From positions 10,197,138-10,261,137 of the forward strand of contig OY740771.1 of the NCBI GenBank assembly GCA_963513935.1: a stretch of 64,000 nucleotides of DNA. Direction: 5' to 3'. Both the position numbers and the translations under genes were made by a program. Below the pieces are notes generated by a model, which saw nothing but the letters and a program-made list of their open reading frames with translations, made no database searches and was not told where the DNA came from. The DNA comes from Aphrophora alni (Eukaryota; Arthropoda; Insecta; Hemiptera; Aphrophoridae). Positions 35,098 to 47,771 of this stretch are shown piece by piece (positions within the stretch are counted from its first letter, which is position 1; every line of letters begins with the position of its first letter).

Positions 35098-35854
35098 CAG
35101 AGTGTCCTGTATGTAAGCTGGCAAACTTTTGGAAATGATTCTGTGAGTCATTAAAGAAAAAAATAATGAATCAAAATTTTTACAAAAATCTTAGTTTTCC
35201 GCCATTGTATACATTTACATAATTTAATATATATATATAACTTTAGGAATAGATTAATTAACAAATTAATGACACTTCAAATTTGATTGTAGTTTGCAAT
35301 TTGTTTAATAAATACAATTTACATTAGTTTTATTTAGTTTACATTGTTTAAAGATATTTAGCACGAAAAAATTAAATAGGTGCTAAAATGTTAAGGATCA
35401 CATTAAAAATACGATTCAGAGCAATGGATTTTACATTTTTATTAGTAATATTAGAATTTAAAATTTTTTGGGTGTTGTAGAAACTACCAAGAAATTATTA
35501 GTTTCCTGTTTGTCTGTCAATAACTCTATTATCCTTTACCTACAGGAAAAAAAAAAAAAAGTTTTATGTATCATTAAAAAAAGAAAATTGTGGCTCTTGT
35601 GTATTTTTTGTAAAGTTAATAGTTTTAGAGATATTAAATATTAAAACGTAACAAACATACAAAATGTGTGTACTAAATCTGAACTCAATATCTTTTCTAT
35701 TTGCAAAGTTATAATTTATATTTAAAAATAAAATAAAATGGCGGATATCTGGAAAACTAAGCGTTTTTGGAAAAAAACATTCTTCTTGTTTTTCCTTTAT
35801 ACTGATCCACAGAGTCATTCCTAAAGTTTGCTAGCTTACTTATGGCACACCCTG
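35098..35854. mobile_element. TA-flanked MITE with CAGRGTGTSC ends
   Basis: The left end CAGAGTGTCCTGTATGTAAG and right end (inverted) CAGGGTGTGCCATAAGTAAG are each next to TA (35096-35097, 35855-35856). The arms share AGCTRGCAAACTTTWGGAA. A second inverted pair lies inside: TTAGTTTTCCGCCAT and ATGGCGGATATCTGGAAAAC. The TA duplication suggests Tc1/mariner ancestry. There is no frame. Confidence 0.7.
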
Positions 35855-35856
35855 TA

Positions 35857-37437
35857 TATTGTTAGAAGTTAAATTAATGTTTATATCATATAATTCACAC
35901 ACTGCCACACCTACGGCCGATGTACAGTAATTGTTAAGATGTTAGTCATCGCGTTCACATGCCTCATAGTACTCTGTCATGGGCACTTTTATTAGCAAAT
36001 AATACATCTACCTCTCCCATCTTCTTCCCTCGTGGCAAGGAAATCTATTTCATAAAGATTCTGGCATCCTAATCTCATAGCTACTTGTCAGTCTGAACAT
36101 TGCCACAGCTTCCTTCCTAGGTTATCTTTTGTAGATTTTCCAATCTTCTCAGATGATTTATTATTTTCCCCTTTGATTACTTCTTTTCCACTTGGATTTG
36201 ACATAATATAAGTTTCTTGACAGAGTTCACCTCCAGAACTTTTTTGCCTGTACAACTTCGATGTTCTATTTCACCAGATATTTCATTTCCTAAATGAACT
36301 GGGACATATTGAAGTACAACTGTTTTCTTAAGGGCAATTAGGTATCTCAGGATTTCCTTAAATGCTTTTGTTGGAAGATGCGTTTTGAATCAGAGCTCAC
36401 GACTCTCTACCAGGACCGCCATTTAAATAACTTTCTTTACATTTATAATTTTTTTAAACTTTGTTTGCATCATCAAACATTTGTAGGTTGAATGTTAAAT
36501 CGAAGAGTTATACACTCCCTGAAACTATACAAGAAATGAATCTTTTCTCAAATGAAAAACAATTAAATCACAGAAAGGGGAAAAACCAACAAACAATAAT
36601 TAGTTTTTTTAAATTTTTTATTTATGATGAAAATCAATGTTTTCTCTCTTTGTTTATTGCGTAAACACCGCAACTGGGAACAAGTTTAGTAAAAAGTTTG
36701 TACAATCTATGTCCATCATATCTTAAGAGAATACATGCACTAGAAAAACAACATGGGTACTTGTTTGTTGGTTTATCTAAGGCCACACAATTTAAACAGA
36801 CTGTACAAGTACAGAAACATTACTTACTAAAGAAAACAAATCCAACAAACAAAAAGGGAATGTTGTTCTCTTCCTAGTACTGCATCCTGAGTTATATGTA
36901 CAAAGGCGGTGACTTTTTGTTTGGAAAATTTAATCAACAAACAATGTAGTATATTTTATAGCTTATTTCTGTGTTTAGCTTATTATTTGTAAATTGATAT
37001 TCTGAATGTTGTTCTTATATTATTATGCTAAACAATTTATTTTTAGGTGAGGTTTTGGTCTCTCAGCTAAATTCTGAGTGTTTCATTAAATGATAGACAT
37101 AAAATCTCCAAAAATGTGAAATGTGTCAGAATTTTAGTTGTATGGAAAATTAATTCCTATAAATTATATAATAAGCTAATACTCTACTTGTAACTATGAT
37201 GCCATCTGGAAAATAATTTCAGTTTGAACATGGTCCCTAACATAGTGTGGGAAAATGGCATTGTTATGTGACTTAAATCATATCCAACAGTGATAGAGAG
37301 AAGTTAGATTTCACTGTTATTCAAAATGTGTTGCAATTGAAAATCCTGTCACCTAAGTCAAGTTGTTATACAATTACTATTGGCAAAAAACTATAAAGTG
37401 ATTGTCAATATTGTGAATTTTATGGCAAAAATATATT
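35857..37437. other. Intergenic, nothing recognised
   Basis: Short frames only (for example 36461-36664), with no domain features. No terminal repeats were found by eye. Confidence 0.35.
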
Positions 37438-37866
37438 GAGTAAAGCTGCTACGAAATATGTTTAAAATTCGCCTGACCAATGTGCACAATAAGTGATTGG
37501 TCAACTGGTTTAGAGTATTAATGAAAAAGTTTAAGAACTATCACACATGAAGGAATGGTTTGCACTTGGAAGATGATGAAATGGAATGGGAGACTAATGT
37601 ATTAAGATTGAGTAAAGCTGCTATGAAAATATGTTTAAAATTCGCCTGACCAATGTGCACAATAAGTGATCACACATGTAGGAATGGCCTGCAATTGGAA
37701 GATGATGAAATGGATTGGGAGACTAATGTATTAAGATTGAGTAAAGCTGCTATGACATATGTTTAAAATTCGCCTGACCAATGTGCACAATAAGTGATCA
37801 CACATGAAGGAATAGCCTGCACTTGGAAGATGATGAAATGGAATTAGAGACTAATGCATTAAGATG
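37438..37866. repeat. Three-copy tandem repeat, ~129-bp period
   Basis: GAGTAAAGCTGCT starts units at about 37438, 37610 and 37739. The first unit is about 172 bp because it has about 43 bp extra after AATAAGTGAT. Shared blocks are AAAATTCGCCTGACCAATGT, GCACAATAAGTGAT and GAAGATGATGAAATGGA. No conserved reading frame runs through the units. Confidence 0.9.
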
Positions 37867-39639
37867 TAATTTTAAGACTGAATAATATAAAACCTTATTA
37901 AACTGTATACAAAATATCTCAGTTAAACTGGAATTTTGTACGCAAATAGTAAAAAGTCGTAGTTTTAAGTTGTATAATATGATATAAACTTTGTAACTAA
38001 ATTTTTGTTTTTTTTAAAACCAAAATTAAAGTTATTTTCCAGATAGTTCTCATATTTACCAACAGTAAACTTACAGGTAATTCAACATGTGCAAAAATTT
38101 ATAATTTATAACACGAAAAATTACCAACTATATAAATAATCAACTGTATACGTTTTCCAAAATTTCTCATTTCCCCAGATAACCAAAGAATTAGAACCTT
38201 ACATAAGGGCTCAACAAACTCTGGATAAATGACTTATAGGCCTACAACAAACAAAAGAAGAAACCTGCAACTCCTCACCACATTTGAGAAACAGAGTTGT
38301 ATGAAAGGGACCGATGGAGAAATAAAACAATGTAATGGGAAAGATGGGTGGGGAAGCTTTGGCATGCCTACAGACTTGCTCTTTTGTTTGTTGTAGAGTT
38401 ATAGGTCATGGATTTTTAAATTCATATAACTATATTGTACTAAACATCAGAATTTTTCTCTCACAATAACTGTTTCTTTAAATTATTTTTGCAGTTGTCC
38501 ATGTTACAGAGTTAAAATGAAACAAAAGAGTTCTAATTAGTTTAGTCTGTTATACAAACAACACATTGTGTTTACTATGAAATACAAAAACGTGTTACAT
38601 TTCACTTTTTAAAAAATAAATTCAAAACCTTTTTCAAACAAAAAGCACCAGACATAACAAAGTACGACAACAATTTGCTGGATGCAGTTTATTTTTTAAT
38701 CTTTTACCAAGACTCAAAAATGTTAAAATATATTTACAATAACATGATTACTGTTAATTATTCATAACAATAAAATTAAATGACAAGATTCCGTAAAACT
38801 AAATATATTTATTTAACAACTAAGTTTTAATAATTAAAAAAAAATCCTATTGATAAAGAAAATCATTCCAGCAGGAGACGTTAGAATGTCCTGAGTTTTA
38901 GAGTCTATATAGAGATTTCTTCATGTCAGTTATGATTTGTACTTTTTATAATCACTCACTTCATTTCACTTGTGTTCAATACTCGGCGAAAAACAAAGAT
39001 GGTTTCATTAAAAATAAATTCAAAATAAATTATTAAGAGTCGGTATAACCGGGTGCCATCTTGGATTTTATCCTTATCAAAATAATGTTGAATATGAACT
39101 TAAATAGTACTCCCGTAGTAATTGTCAGAAAATTAAAACTCTTACGGTATTTTAAACAGTGCAAAATCTTCCAGGGTATCAATTATTGCTCTTCTGGAAT
39201 TCATAAAACATTATCCACGATTTTAATTAATTATACATTATGGAATTAATTTATTGTTAATATAACAGATAATTATTGAAAAATTGCATCTGCATGTTTA
39301 CAGTAGTGAGTATTTTTAGATTGTTTCCAATTTTGAAGAAACTGTTGTATAATGAGACAATGATTTTAGTGTAATGAGCATTTTAAGCATGTGATAAAGT
39401 AAGTTTGTAACATTTTTGATTTTGAAATAGTGAATAAATTTTAAAATTACTATATTTAAAATTTAATTACCATTTGGGAAACATATGGGGGAAAAATCAG
39501 TGTTGTAATGTCTATTCGAAATTGGCATGGGAGGGCTCATCTTAGATGGTTTTTGCAAGATTGTGGAGATCCATAAATATTAGGTTATATTATATTTAAG
39601 GTCATATCAAAACATATCAAATCAAAAAGGGTATAAACC
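37867..39639. other. Intergenic; one small inverted-repeat element
   Basis: Around 38228-38409, ACTTATAGGCCTACAACAAA and its inverted partner (ending TTTGTTTGTTGTAGAGTTAT) bound a ~180-bp foldback segment, probably a MITE. Nothing else was recognised. Confidence 0.45.
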
Positions 39640-40030
39640 TGACCACCCTCAGACTTTGCTGAAATTTGATACGATGGTTGTCCTCATAGAGATTAAGAAA
39701 AATACCATTTTCCCCCCAAATATCTCAAACGGTTTTAAAATTAGGGCTATGTAAATTATCCCAAAATCCGCGGAAAAACGTAACCAATATATTATGAAAT
39801 CACCATAGCCCTTCTCCTAATTGAGTTAGAGAGGTGGGAGTGGTGTTAATTTACTCAGTTTTAAATGCTCTTTCTTGTGATGTACAACACAACAATTCAA
39901 AATTTTGATTTTCTCAAAAAGTGCATTTTTGAAATTAAAAAAAATCCTATAAATAGTTTACACTTTTGGTAAGTGATTCTCAAAATTTCAAAATGGGAGG
40001 ATAATGGGTTTATAGTTAAAGAATAAATTT
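39640..40030 (+). repeat. Dispersed repeat D, copy 1
   Basis: It contains GGTTGTCCTCATAGAGATTA, CAAATATCTCAAACGGTTTT, AAATCCGCGGAAAAA and ATGCTCTTTCTTGTG. A reverse-complement copy lies at 43608-44090. The class is unknown. Confidence 0.8.
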
Positions 40031-40453
40031 TAAAAAGAGTGTTTCAATTTTTTTTGTATAAGTGGTGATTATTACCATAATTAATTATGTACTTAGGAGG
40101 GTTGCCTCTAGGATATCAATTTATAATGCATTTTATTTGATAATGTAAGGAGACACTCATAAATAACAATCATCAGTTCTAGATGATTCTTCAAGTTTCG
40201 TGACATGAACAAGTGACTAATATTAGTGGGGCTATTGATTGTTTCATGTCCTGACAAAAACCTCACAGTCAAGTTGAGACATGTTTACTCTCAGTTCTCT
40301 CTTCTATTTTTTGTGTTATTCTTTAGTCTGCATCTGCATTGGTATGAGCAGGCTGTCAAAATACATAATCTAGGTATTTAAAAGTGAATGATATTTTGTG
40401 CTCAAATAGGTTAAAGTATATGTTCTATTAATTCCATAAAAAGTATTTTTATA

Positions 40454-40858
40454 CAGTGGCGGATCTATGGGGGGGGGGGCTTTCGGGCTGAAGCCCCCCC
40501 CAAAACCTTTAAAAAATGTTTTGTAAGAATGTGTAAGAAAAATTAAAAAAATTCCAACTGTGTCCCCGTCATTATTTATTCATGTCTAGCCAGTAGAACT
40601 TCTCTGAAATATTAAATGTACGATGTACTTAAAAATAAATCCTTTTCACATTTTTAATCTGCCTTTTATTAACTTTAATGTATTTCATTAGTAAATTAGT
40701 AAACAAAACATCCTGAAAACCTTTAATATGAAACACACGTTTTTACTCCATAAAACAACGTTAAACTACTGTTTTGGTCGCTTCATTATATGAAAGTCCT
40801 TTCACAAAATTTTCCCCTGTTCAGCCCCCTCCAAAATAAAATTCTAGATCCGCCACTG
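40454..40858. mobile_element. hAT-type MITE, 405 bp, 8-bp TSD
   Basis: TTTTTATA flanks at 40446-40453 and 40859-40866. The ends are CAGTGGCGGATCTA and, inverted, CAGTGGCGGATCTAGAATTT. CAGTGGCGGATC ends with 8-bp duplications are characteristic of hAT elements. A second inverted pair (G run then GCTTTCGGGCTGAAGCCCCC) lies near the left end. No frame remains. Confidence 0.9.
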
Positions 40859-41007
40859 TTTTTATATTTAGTGGGTGTTTACAAGAATATTATTTTGTAA
40901 GTACTACATGATAAATATTAATTTTATTGAAGCTCTATGAAAAAATTGTTTAAAACATACAATGGAAAGAGAAAACAAATTCATTAAATTACAATGTTTT
41001 AACCTGC

Positions 41008-41030
41008 TAAAAAAAAAAAAAAAAAAAAAA
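41008..41030. repeat. Poly-A tract
   Basis: An uninterrupted A run of about 22 bases; no retroposon body was recognised upstream. Confidence 0.8.
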
Positions 41031-41580
41031 CTAATCACACAATTTAGGGATAAAAAGAGACTGAGAAATGTAACAACTTGGATGTTAAGTTTATATCCTG
41101 AATAAGTAAAGAAGCCAAAAAATGTGATTTTTGTAGGAAAGAAATTGGAAATTTAAAGGTAAACTATACACTAATTAACCTAGCCCCTCTGGCCTGTCTT
41201 GTTCTCCAATCAAAACTAGTGACGATACACAGAAAAAACTGACCAAAAATACCCCGAAAAACTACAAATGACAGAAGTTAGTGGATATATAACCGCTGTA
41301 TATGACCAAAAGTGACATTTCTACATCCTGCTGATCCTTCATCATCATTTTTATATCCAAGAAAACCAGACATATATTGTGGATACCACTGACAGATATA
41401 TTTTGAAAAGTCGCTTCCACCACTCCTACCGGAAGGATTTATGTAATAACATCTGAAGAAGCCATAAAAACTTCACAAATCATGAATTCTGCATAACGTT
41501 TGCCCAAGATGTAAGTGTTAAAATTTAACTTTAAGTTCATGATTAATGTAAAGAAATCTGTAGAAGGTAGATTGACTTAA

Positions 41581-43580
41581 CCCTCTATCAGGCAGATGTT
41601 AATTCTCTTTGCTTGTTTAAAAATTAATAAAAAATATTATTTTTATACAAAACCTAACTTATAGGATATCATTTTTCTCAGAAAGATGCGTAGAATTTAT
41701 CTATGTATATATATGAAACGGTTTTGGAGTAAGTATGTTAGGTGTCAAAAAATGAAGTTAACATTATTCAGAAAAACCTGTATCATCCAAAATCAATACC
41801 TTATCACCTTTTTTCAAGATATACAAAAGTTTTGTATAATATTTGTAAATATATTTAGAAAAAAAAATTCATTTGTTACATTTTCAAAAAAAAAGTTTGC
41901 CTAATTTGAAAAAATCACCAAAAATAGTAATGTTATGCAAAACACAACTACAAATAATTATCATTTCCTTCAGAAAGGTGCATAGAACTTAGTTGTGTAA
42001 TGACAAAAAATTTAGATCTAAAAAATTTTAAGTTATTAGGTCAGGAATTAAAAAATCGTCAGATGGCCGAGGCAAAAATTGCACAGAAAAGGTAATGTAC
42101 ACCATACAAAATATTTTTTGAATTTTTTCAAGTATTACTAGAGATTTGTAATATATTTGTGGATAAAAGTTGCTAAAAAGTAAAATCAATTTATAAAATT
42201 TTCATTATTTAGAATCTCAGAAATAAAAAATTCTTACAAAAACCAAAGGCAAAATGCCAATTATATACCAGCATTTTTTCAAAGAATTTATAGATAGGCC
42301 TATATCAATTTATATACATTTTGGTAAAAACATAATCAATTTATAAAATTTTCATTATAGATAGATAAGACATAACCTATCTCTAGACTACCTCAGTATT
42401 AGACAAGTCTGACAATAACATTCACTCAAAACAATAAATTCTACAAACAACAATACAGATATTATAATTTGTATACACAAATTATAATAAATAAATAAAC
42501 ATACTTAACAAAATAAGTTCACAATAACAGAATTAATCCCAAGCCACGTACAACGCCTACCACAATATGTCATTTTAGTACACAAACAAGCCTGAGTAAA
42601 ACGGTAACTTGCAAGTCAGAAATAATAACCAAAAATAACTCTAGGACGTAATGAGTGGTAAAAGGTCTAAACTTCATCTTCCAAATAGTGTAAAGATCGG
42701 TTACAAAATATCAATGTAAGTATTCGATATTTCCTATTTAGTAAACTGCGCCGAAGAAAAATGAGCCTGGTTCTGTTTGGTTACTACTTTGTAGAATGGG
42801 TATATCTCGTGAACTATATAACTTACGATAATTTCGAATTCCTAGTTCGAAAGAGAAAGGAAAATACTATATAATATTGTCAACTTGTGGCATTTGGACA
42901 AGTATTACCATTTCGTAAAATCATATGAACACAGAATACACATTTTTCTATATAAACGCTGTCACGTCGAGTGAGGCGATCTAGCGGAATAGTTGGCAAC
43001 TTTATCGAATTCTTGAATTTTTACTTTTAGTGATAAGGGATTTTGGTATACATGATTATGAAAGATTGAAATATCCCCATTACAATGATATATTATACAT
43101 TTTGATAAAATAATATCTACTAGGATATAAGTTGAATTGAAAAAAAATGAGTTAAAATTCTTGATTATGTTTAACTTTTATATAATAAAAACTATAACAG
43201 ATAGAAAGATTTGGACAGCACTGATCAAAAGAGAAAGACGTGATCTATAGAACAGTGTTATGTTAGATCTGTTTGACAGAAAAATAGATTTGTGAACATC
43301 TGAAAAAGAATGGCGTCATTTCTGTTTACAACCGCACAGTTCAAATCTTTGATATTACACATCAAAATATGCAAACTTTACCAATTTTTGGAATATTATT
43401 TATAACGTTTTGTGGTTTTTTTGCATAATTGCATCTACAGAACATTAGCTTTCCAACACTATTTTATTTATTGCAGTAGTACAATTCTAAATGGGCGAAA
43501 TGTTGAATTGCAAAATACGTGTTTTTGAGTCGATCAAGTGTCACGCATCAACCCAGGTGGGTCGATCGCCAGATAGAGGG
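41581..43580. mobile_element. piggyBac-like non-autonomous element, about 2.0 kb
   Basis: TTAA (41577-41580) precedes CCCTCTATCAGGCAGATG. The right end, inverted, reads CCCTCTATCTGGCGATCGAC, followed by TAAC where TTAA is expected (one base lost). Inside, a block with ATGCAAAAC, TTTCTCAGAAAGRTGCRTAG and AATTTA recurs (about 41640-41760, 41930-42010) and again outside the element at 49560-49700. No transposase frame is visible despite the length. Confidence 0.6.
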
Positions 43581-43607
43581 TAACAATTTAATAAAATACT
43601 TTTTTTT

Positions 43608-44090
43608 TAAAGATTATTATTTAACTTTGAACCCATTAGTCCAATTTTGAAATTTCGAGAACCACCTACCGTGAACTATTTATATGAATTAAATTTTGTT
43701 TTTCAAACATACACTTTTTGAGAAAATCAAAATTTTGAATTGAGTCTAAGAAAATTTTTTATAACAAAGTATATTGTGTTTAGGCTAGGGAAGCAAGTAG
43801 AAGGGAGGACACGCCCCTTACACAAGACACAATCCATCAAAAGAAAGAGCATTTAAAACTGAGTAAAATGACACCACACCCATCTCTCTACCTCAATTAG
43901 GAGAAAAACTACAGTGATTTCAAAATATGTCGGTTACATTTTTTCCGCGGATTTTAGGATACTATAAGTAGCCCTAATTTCGAAACTGTTTAAGATATTT
44001 GAAAAAAAATGGTAGTTTTCTTAATCTCTATGAGGACAACCTTCATACCAAATTTCATCAAATTCTGAGGTGGTCAAGTAATTTTTTAAA
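43608..44090 (-). repeat. Dispersed repeat D, copy 2 (inverted)
   Basis: Reverse-complement partner of 39640-40030: AAGAAAGAGCATTTAAAACT, CTCTCTACCTCAATTAGGAG, TTTTTCCGCGGATTTTAGGA and TTAATCTCTATGAGGACAAC. It extends a little further than copy 1. Confidence 0.8.
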
Positions 44091-44099
44091 TTTTCGTGT

Positions 44100-44470
44100 G
44101 TTGAGTCATTAATCTTCACATTTTACCAAAATTAAATGAAATCGTTTAACAGATTTCTTTGTTTTTGCCAACAACTCATTAACAGACATTTTTTTTAGAG
44201 ATGGCAACCAATACATTTTGTTTGGTTACAAAAAGACTATATTTTAGCAAAATTTGATAAAAATCATTGGATCCAATTTTTAGAAATTCATGTAATTTTT
44301 ACTCATCTCGAGTTATTGAAAAAACTCTACCGAGATATGACAAAAATATACCACATACTAAATGTGATTACAATCGGTTTACGTGTTTGAGTTGTAGAGC
44401 TGCGTACAAATTCCCAAAACAACTTTTGGTCTCATGAGATATCAAAAGAGACATATCTGTGTATTCATAA
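44100..44470. repeat. Dispersed repeat C, diverged copy
   Basis: It shares AACCAATACATTTTGTTTGG and TTTTAGCAAAATTTGATAAA with 10300-10370. It directly abuts repeat D, so the two may belong to one larger family. Confidence 0.55.
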
Positions 44471-44699
44471 CAGCCTGGTATCATATTCTAATTTCTAATC
44501 ACCATATCATTGTCTGCTAATCTGAAAGATGTCTTCTTGGTGTTGCTGTAGCCAACTACAAATATATTAACTTTGTTCGTAAGAAAGAAAACAATGGAGT
44601 TAGTAGATTATAAGGTTATTCACTAATCGAGAAGTGTACACATATGTTAAATGATTCAAAGTTTCAACCCGTGAAAGGGAAGTATACAATTTTTTCTAG

Positions 44700-44850
44700 A
44701 ATGACACCCACCCTTCATGTTTTGACCAATTCTTGTTCTTTTCCGGCACTCGAGAGCAGGGGTCGTTATTATTTTCTTCCTTTTTTTTTATAAAGCAATG
44801 ATGACTGACAGATTTTCCCCCTTTAAATGACAAAAACCCTCATTGCTTGG
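44700..44850 (+). repeat. Dispersed repeat B, copy 6
   Basis: TTTTGACCAATTCTTGTTCT, TTTCCGGCACTCGAGAGCAG and AAAGCAATGATGACTGACAG occur in the family order. Confidence 0.6.
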
Positions 44851-46992
44851 AGTTTATAATACAATTAAATCAGGAAACCATTTATATATATAAAAAAAAA
44901 CCATAAAATCCATACCTGTACAGGGAAAATTGGAGTGAACATTACGTTTCTTGGCAACTGATGATTCTTAATGTCAAAGACAATGAAAAGTGATAAAGAC
45001 TAGTGTCATATAAATCAATACTTAATGAAACACCTTAATTTCCACAGAAAGATGAAAATCCAATGATTAAATGATCATAAAGTTTACGTGTATATATATA
45101 ACGACTGAAGATGCCGACTTAATCACCGAAATGTCACTTTTACTTAATTAGAATGTTTCATTAACTATTTATTATCATCAGGATTTGGTCAATATAATTT
45201 TATGTGATCATAAAATATTGTCCACTCCAAATTGAGACATATATCATCTATGATGTGTTGGAGAAAAGGCAACATATGATGGGATGTGTTGAAATTTGAC
45301 ACTAAAATTTACTTGTATAAAAAACAATTCACAGTAGACAGTAGTAGAGGATAAGATACAAATAAGTGGGATGTAGGTACAAAAAGAAAGAGAAACCGCC
45401 TCTGAATTTTTAATCTTGTAAGTGGCAAAGAGTGAAAATTTGTTCATTGAAGAACACTTGTTAGGTAATTTTTCTTTTTCACTATAAAATTTTCAAAAAA
45501 TTCGAAGCATTTTAGAATAACTAAATGTTTGAAATAAACCATGAGTGATTATATTTTGAGTTATACATTACTGCAACATCTTGAACTTCAATTTATCTAA
45601 AACGTAAAATTATTCAATTAAATCAAGTTAATACTCAACTTGATTAGTTATTGACTGCATCTACATCGCTACTTCACTATTCAATTAATCAATAAAATCT
45701 GTAGAACAGAAGATATGTTCAAAATAATGACCAATCAGTTCTTCAAGTTTAAAATAAATGTACAGAACTATACAATTCCACACTCCAATGCCTTAATGAA
45801 TTATTAATGCCTCATTTAGAAAAAGGCAAGGTTTTACAATCTCTGGATAAAACATTCAAGCAGAGTGATATACTAGTAGTCCAGTCAGTTTAGGACAAAA
45901 ATATGCAATATGTAGCAGTTTTTTTAAAAACGGTTTTCATCATAGAATAAGAATATCACAGTCCTACCAAAATGCATTAGCTTTTTGTTCTGCAAGTTGG
46001 ACAAAAAAATGTTTTATTTATAAGTTGTAGAGCAGATTTCCTAAAAAAAAAAAAAAAAATTAAATAGTGTTTGAATTTAAAAATTTTCATTTCTATAGCC
46101 ACTGAAACTGAAAGAAAGAAGCATTCTACTATCCATTTATAATCCTCTGTTTGACAAATTTTCTTCAACCAATCCCTCTTTCCATCCTCTCTACTGGCTC
46201 CCAAGAATGGAATTTTTTAAATCCGAATAGGACATTTTATACTTTTAAGATGACATTTTTTATACATTGTTTTTACGGCTCTAACAATTTTAGAAAAGGT
46301 TTGATATTTATTTAAATGTTTGATTTTTGATATTATTATTCTACGACGAATATAAAAAATTAAAAAATTGGTAAAACAAACTGCTATCTTGTTTTTCATT
46401 TGTGTTATTGGACTACAAAAGCATCAATTCATTTTGTAAAATATTTTATCATTCCTTTTCTCAAGCTTCTGTTTAAAAGCGAAACTTATTCTTTTTTTTT
46501 TTAAATGAGGACATAAGAGTCTTGCAAAAATTGATCTACCCATTTTTGGTACCTTAATGAATACGTTGGAATTAAAAAATATTTATTTCCCATAACCGGT
46601 CTACCTCCAACTATCATAAGCTTTTAGTTTTTAGAACCCATAATAATAATTATAAATCACTACCTAACATTTTTTTTTCCCCGTACAAATTGTTTAACCA
46701 TCTCCAAAAATGAATACGATTTCTGAACTATCAAGATGTTTGGTGACTTGCATCATAATAACAACTTGCATCATAATAACATTACTATTAATCATAGCTA
46801 ATCACCTAAAAACATAGTACAGGCATTATGTGGCTAGTTTCTTTATTTACATAGTAATTATACAGGGCATGGGTGAAACACATATCAAAATTTATACATT
46901 CATACATTTAGAACATATGAGGTTTATAACAAAAAGAATGAACATTTGGCATCTATAATTTGTTAGGTAGGTTGGCTTTGTTTTATATTATA
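44851..46992. other. Intergenic; one degenerate foldback-type motif
   Basis: ACTGAAGATGCCGACTTAAT followed by CACCGAAATGTC (45104-45137) resembles the CTGAAGA...CGAAA signature of the palindromic units, but without a pairing stem II or an inverted partner. No gene was recognised; the frames at 45244-45447 and 45977-46399 lack any domain. Confidence 0.4.
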
Positions 46993-47769
46993 CAGTAGAA
47001 GTCCATTAGTCCGGCATGCACGATAGTCCGGTATCGCTCCGGAAAATTGTAAAAATTTTGGTTTTCACCAAAAGTGTGTCTTTAAAGCAAATAAAAACAC
47101 TCGAGAGCTATTCGGAAGTTTTCGGGGTAGTTCGGGATCATCCGGAAGCGCTCGGGTATTGTTCGGAAAAAATTAGCGGCCGGCTAGTCTCAGCTGTCAC
47201 AACAAATACAGGTGCAGTGCAGCACAGTTAATCAATCACGAAGCGTCTTCGCCATTTTTTTGTGCGTTGTTGTTTTGTGTCCTTTCACATCGCAGTAAAC
47301 TGTGTCTCAGTACTCTCTACTGTAATACAGTACATCTGTAGTGACGTATGTAACTTTTGAAACGGTTTATAAACAAAGTGAGTTTTGTTCTAACTGTACA
47401 GTGACTATGTTTTCAAAACCTAAGCCTTCGAGTTCAAAAGGAGAGAAATGAAAACACATAACACTGACTCTCAATCAGACTTTTAAAATCTAAGTGAAAT
47501 ATGTTTTACAGTACGTTTACATGTACATTATATGAAATGTAAAATAAACGTAGTTGTATTTGCATACTGTATTTGTAGTTTAATTATTAACCTAATTGTT
47601 CTTATAATTACGATTTATGTATGTATGTACTGTAGTTAAAAAAACAAAGTACATTTGTTTTACGGCAAAGCCTACACTAAAAAGAAGGGGCACCGCCCGA
47701 TAGACCGGAATTTTCGGTAGTCCGGCACCGAGCCGATCCCAAACGTGCCGGATTATCGGACTTCTACTG
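46993..47769 (+). mobile_element. pogo/Tigger-type element, 777 bp, TA duplication
   Basis: The left end CAGTAGAAGTCCATTAGTCC and right end (inverted) CAGTAGAAGTCCGATAATCC are each next to TA (46991-46992, 47770-47771). Subterminal GTCCGG and TCCGG words are clustered at both ends. Part of a transposase start survives inside (47408-47500). Confidence 0.85.
47408..47500 (+). pseudogene. Tigger/jerky-like transposase N-terminal fragment
   Basis: The frame reads MFSKPKPSSSKGEK, a stop, then KHITLTLNQTFKI. A basic, serine-rich start followed by KRKxxTLxxKxxII is how Tigger/CENP-B-like DNA-binding domains begin. Stops at the Lys/Arg positions and the missing remainder make this a relic. Confidence 0.55.
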
Positions 47770-47771
47770 TA

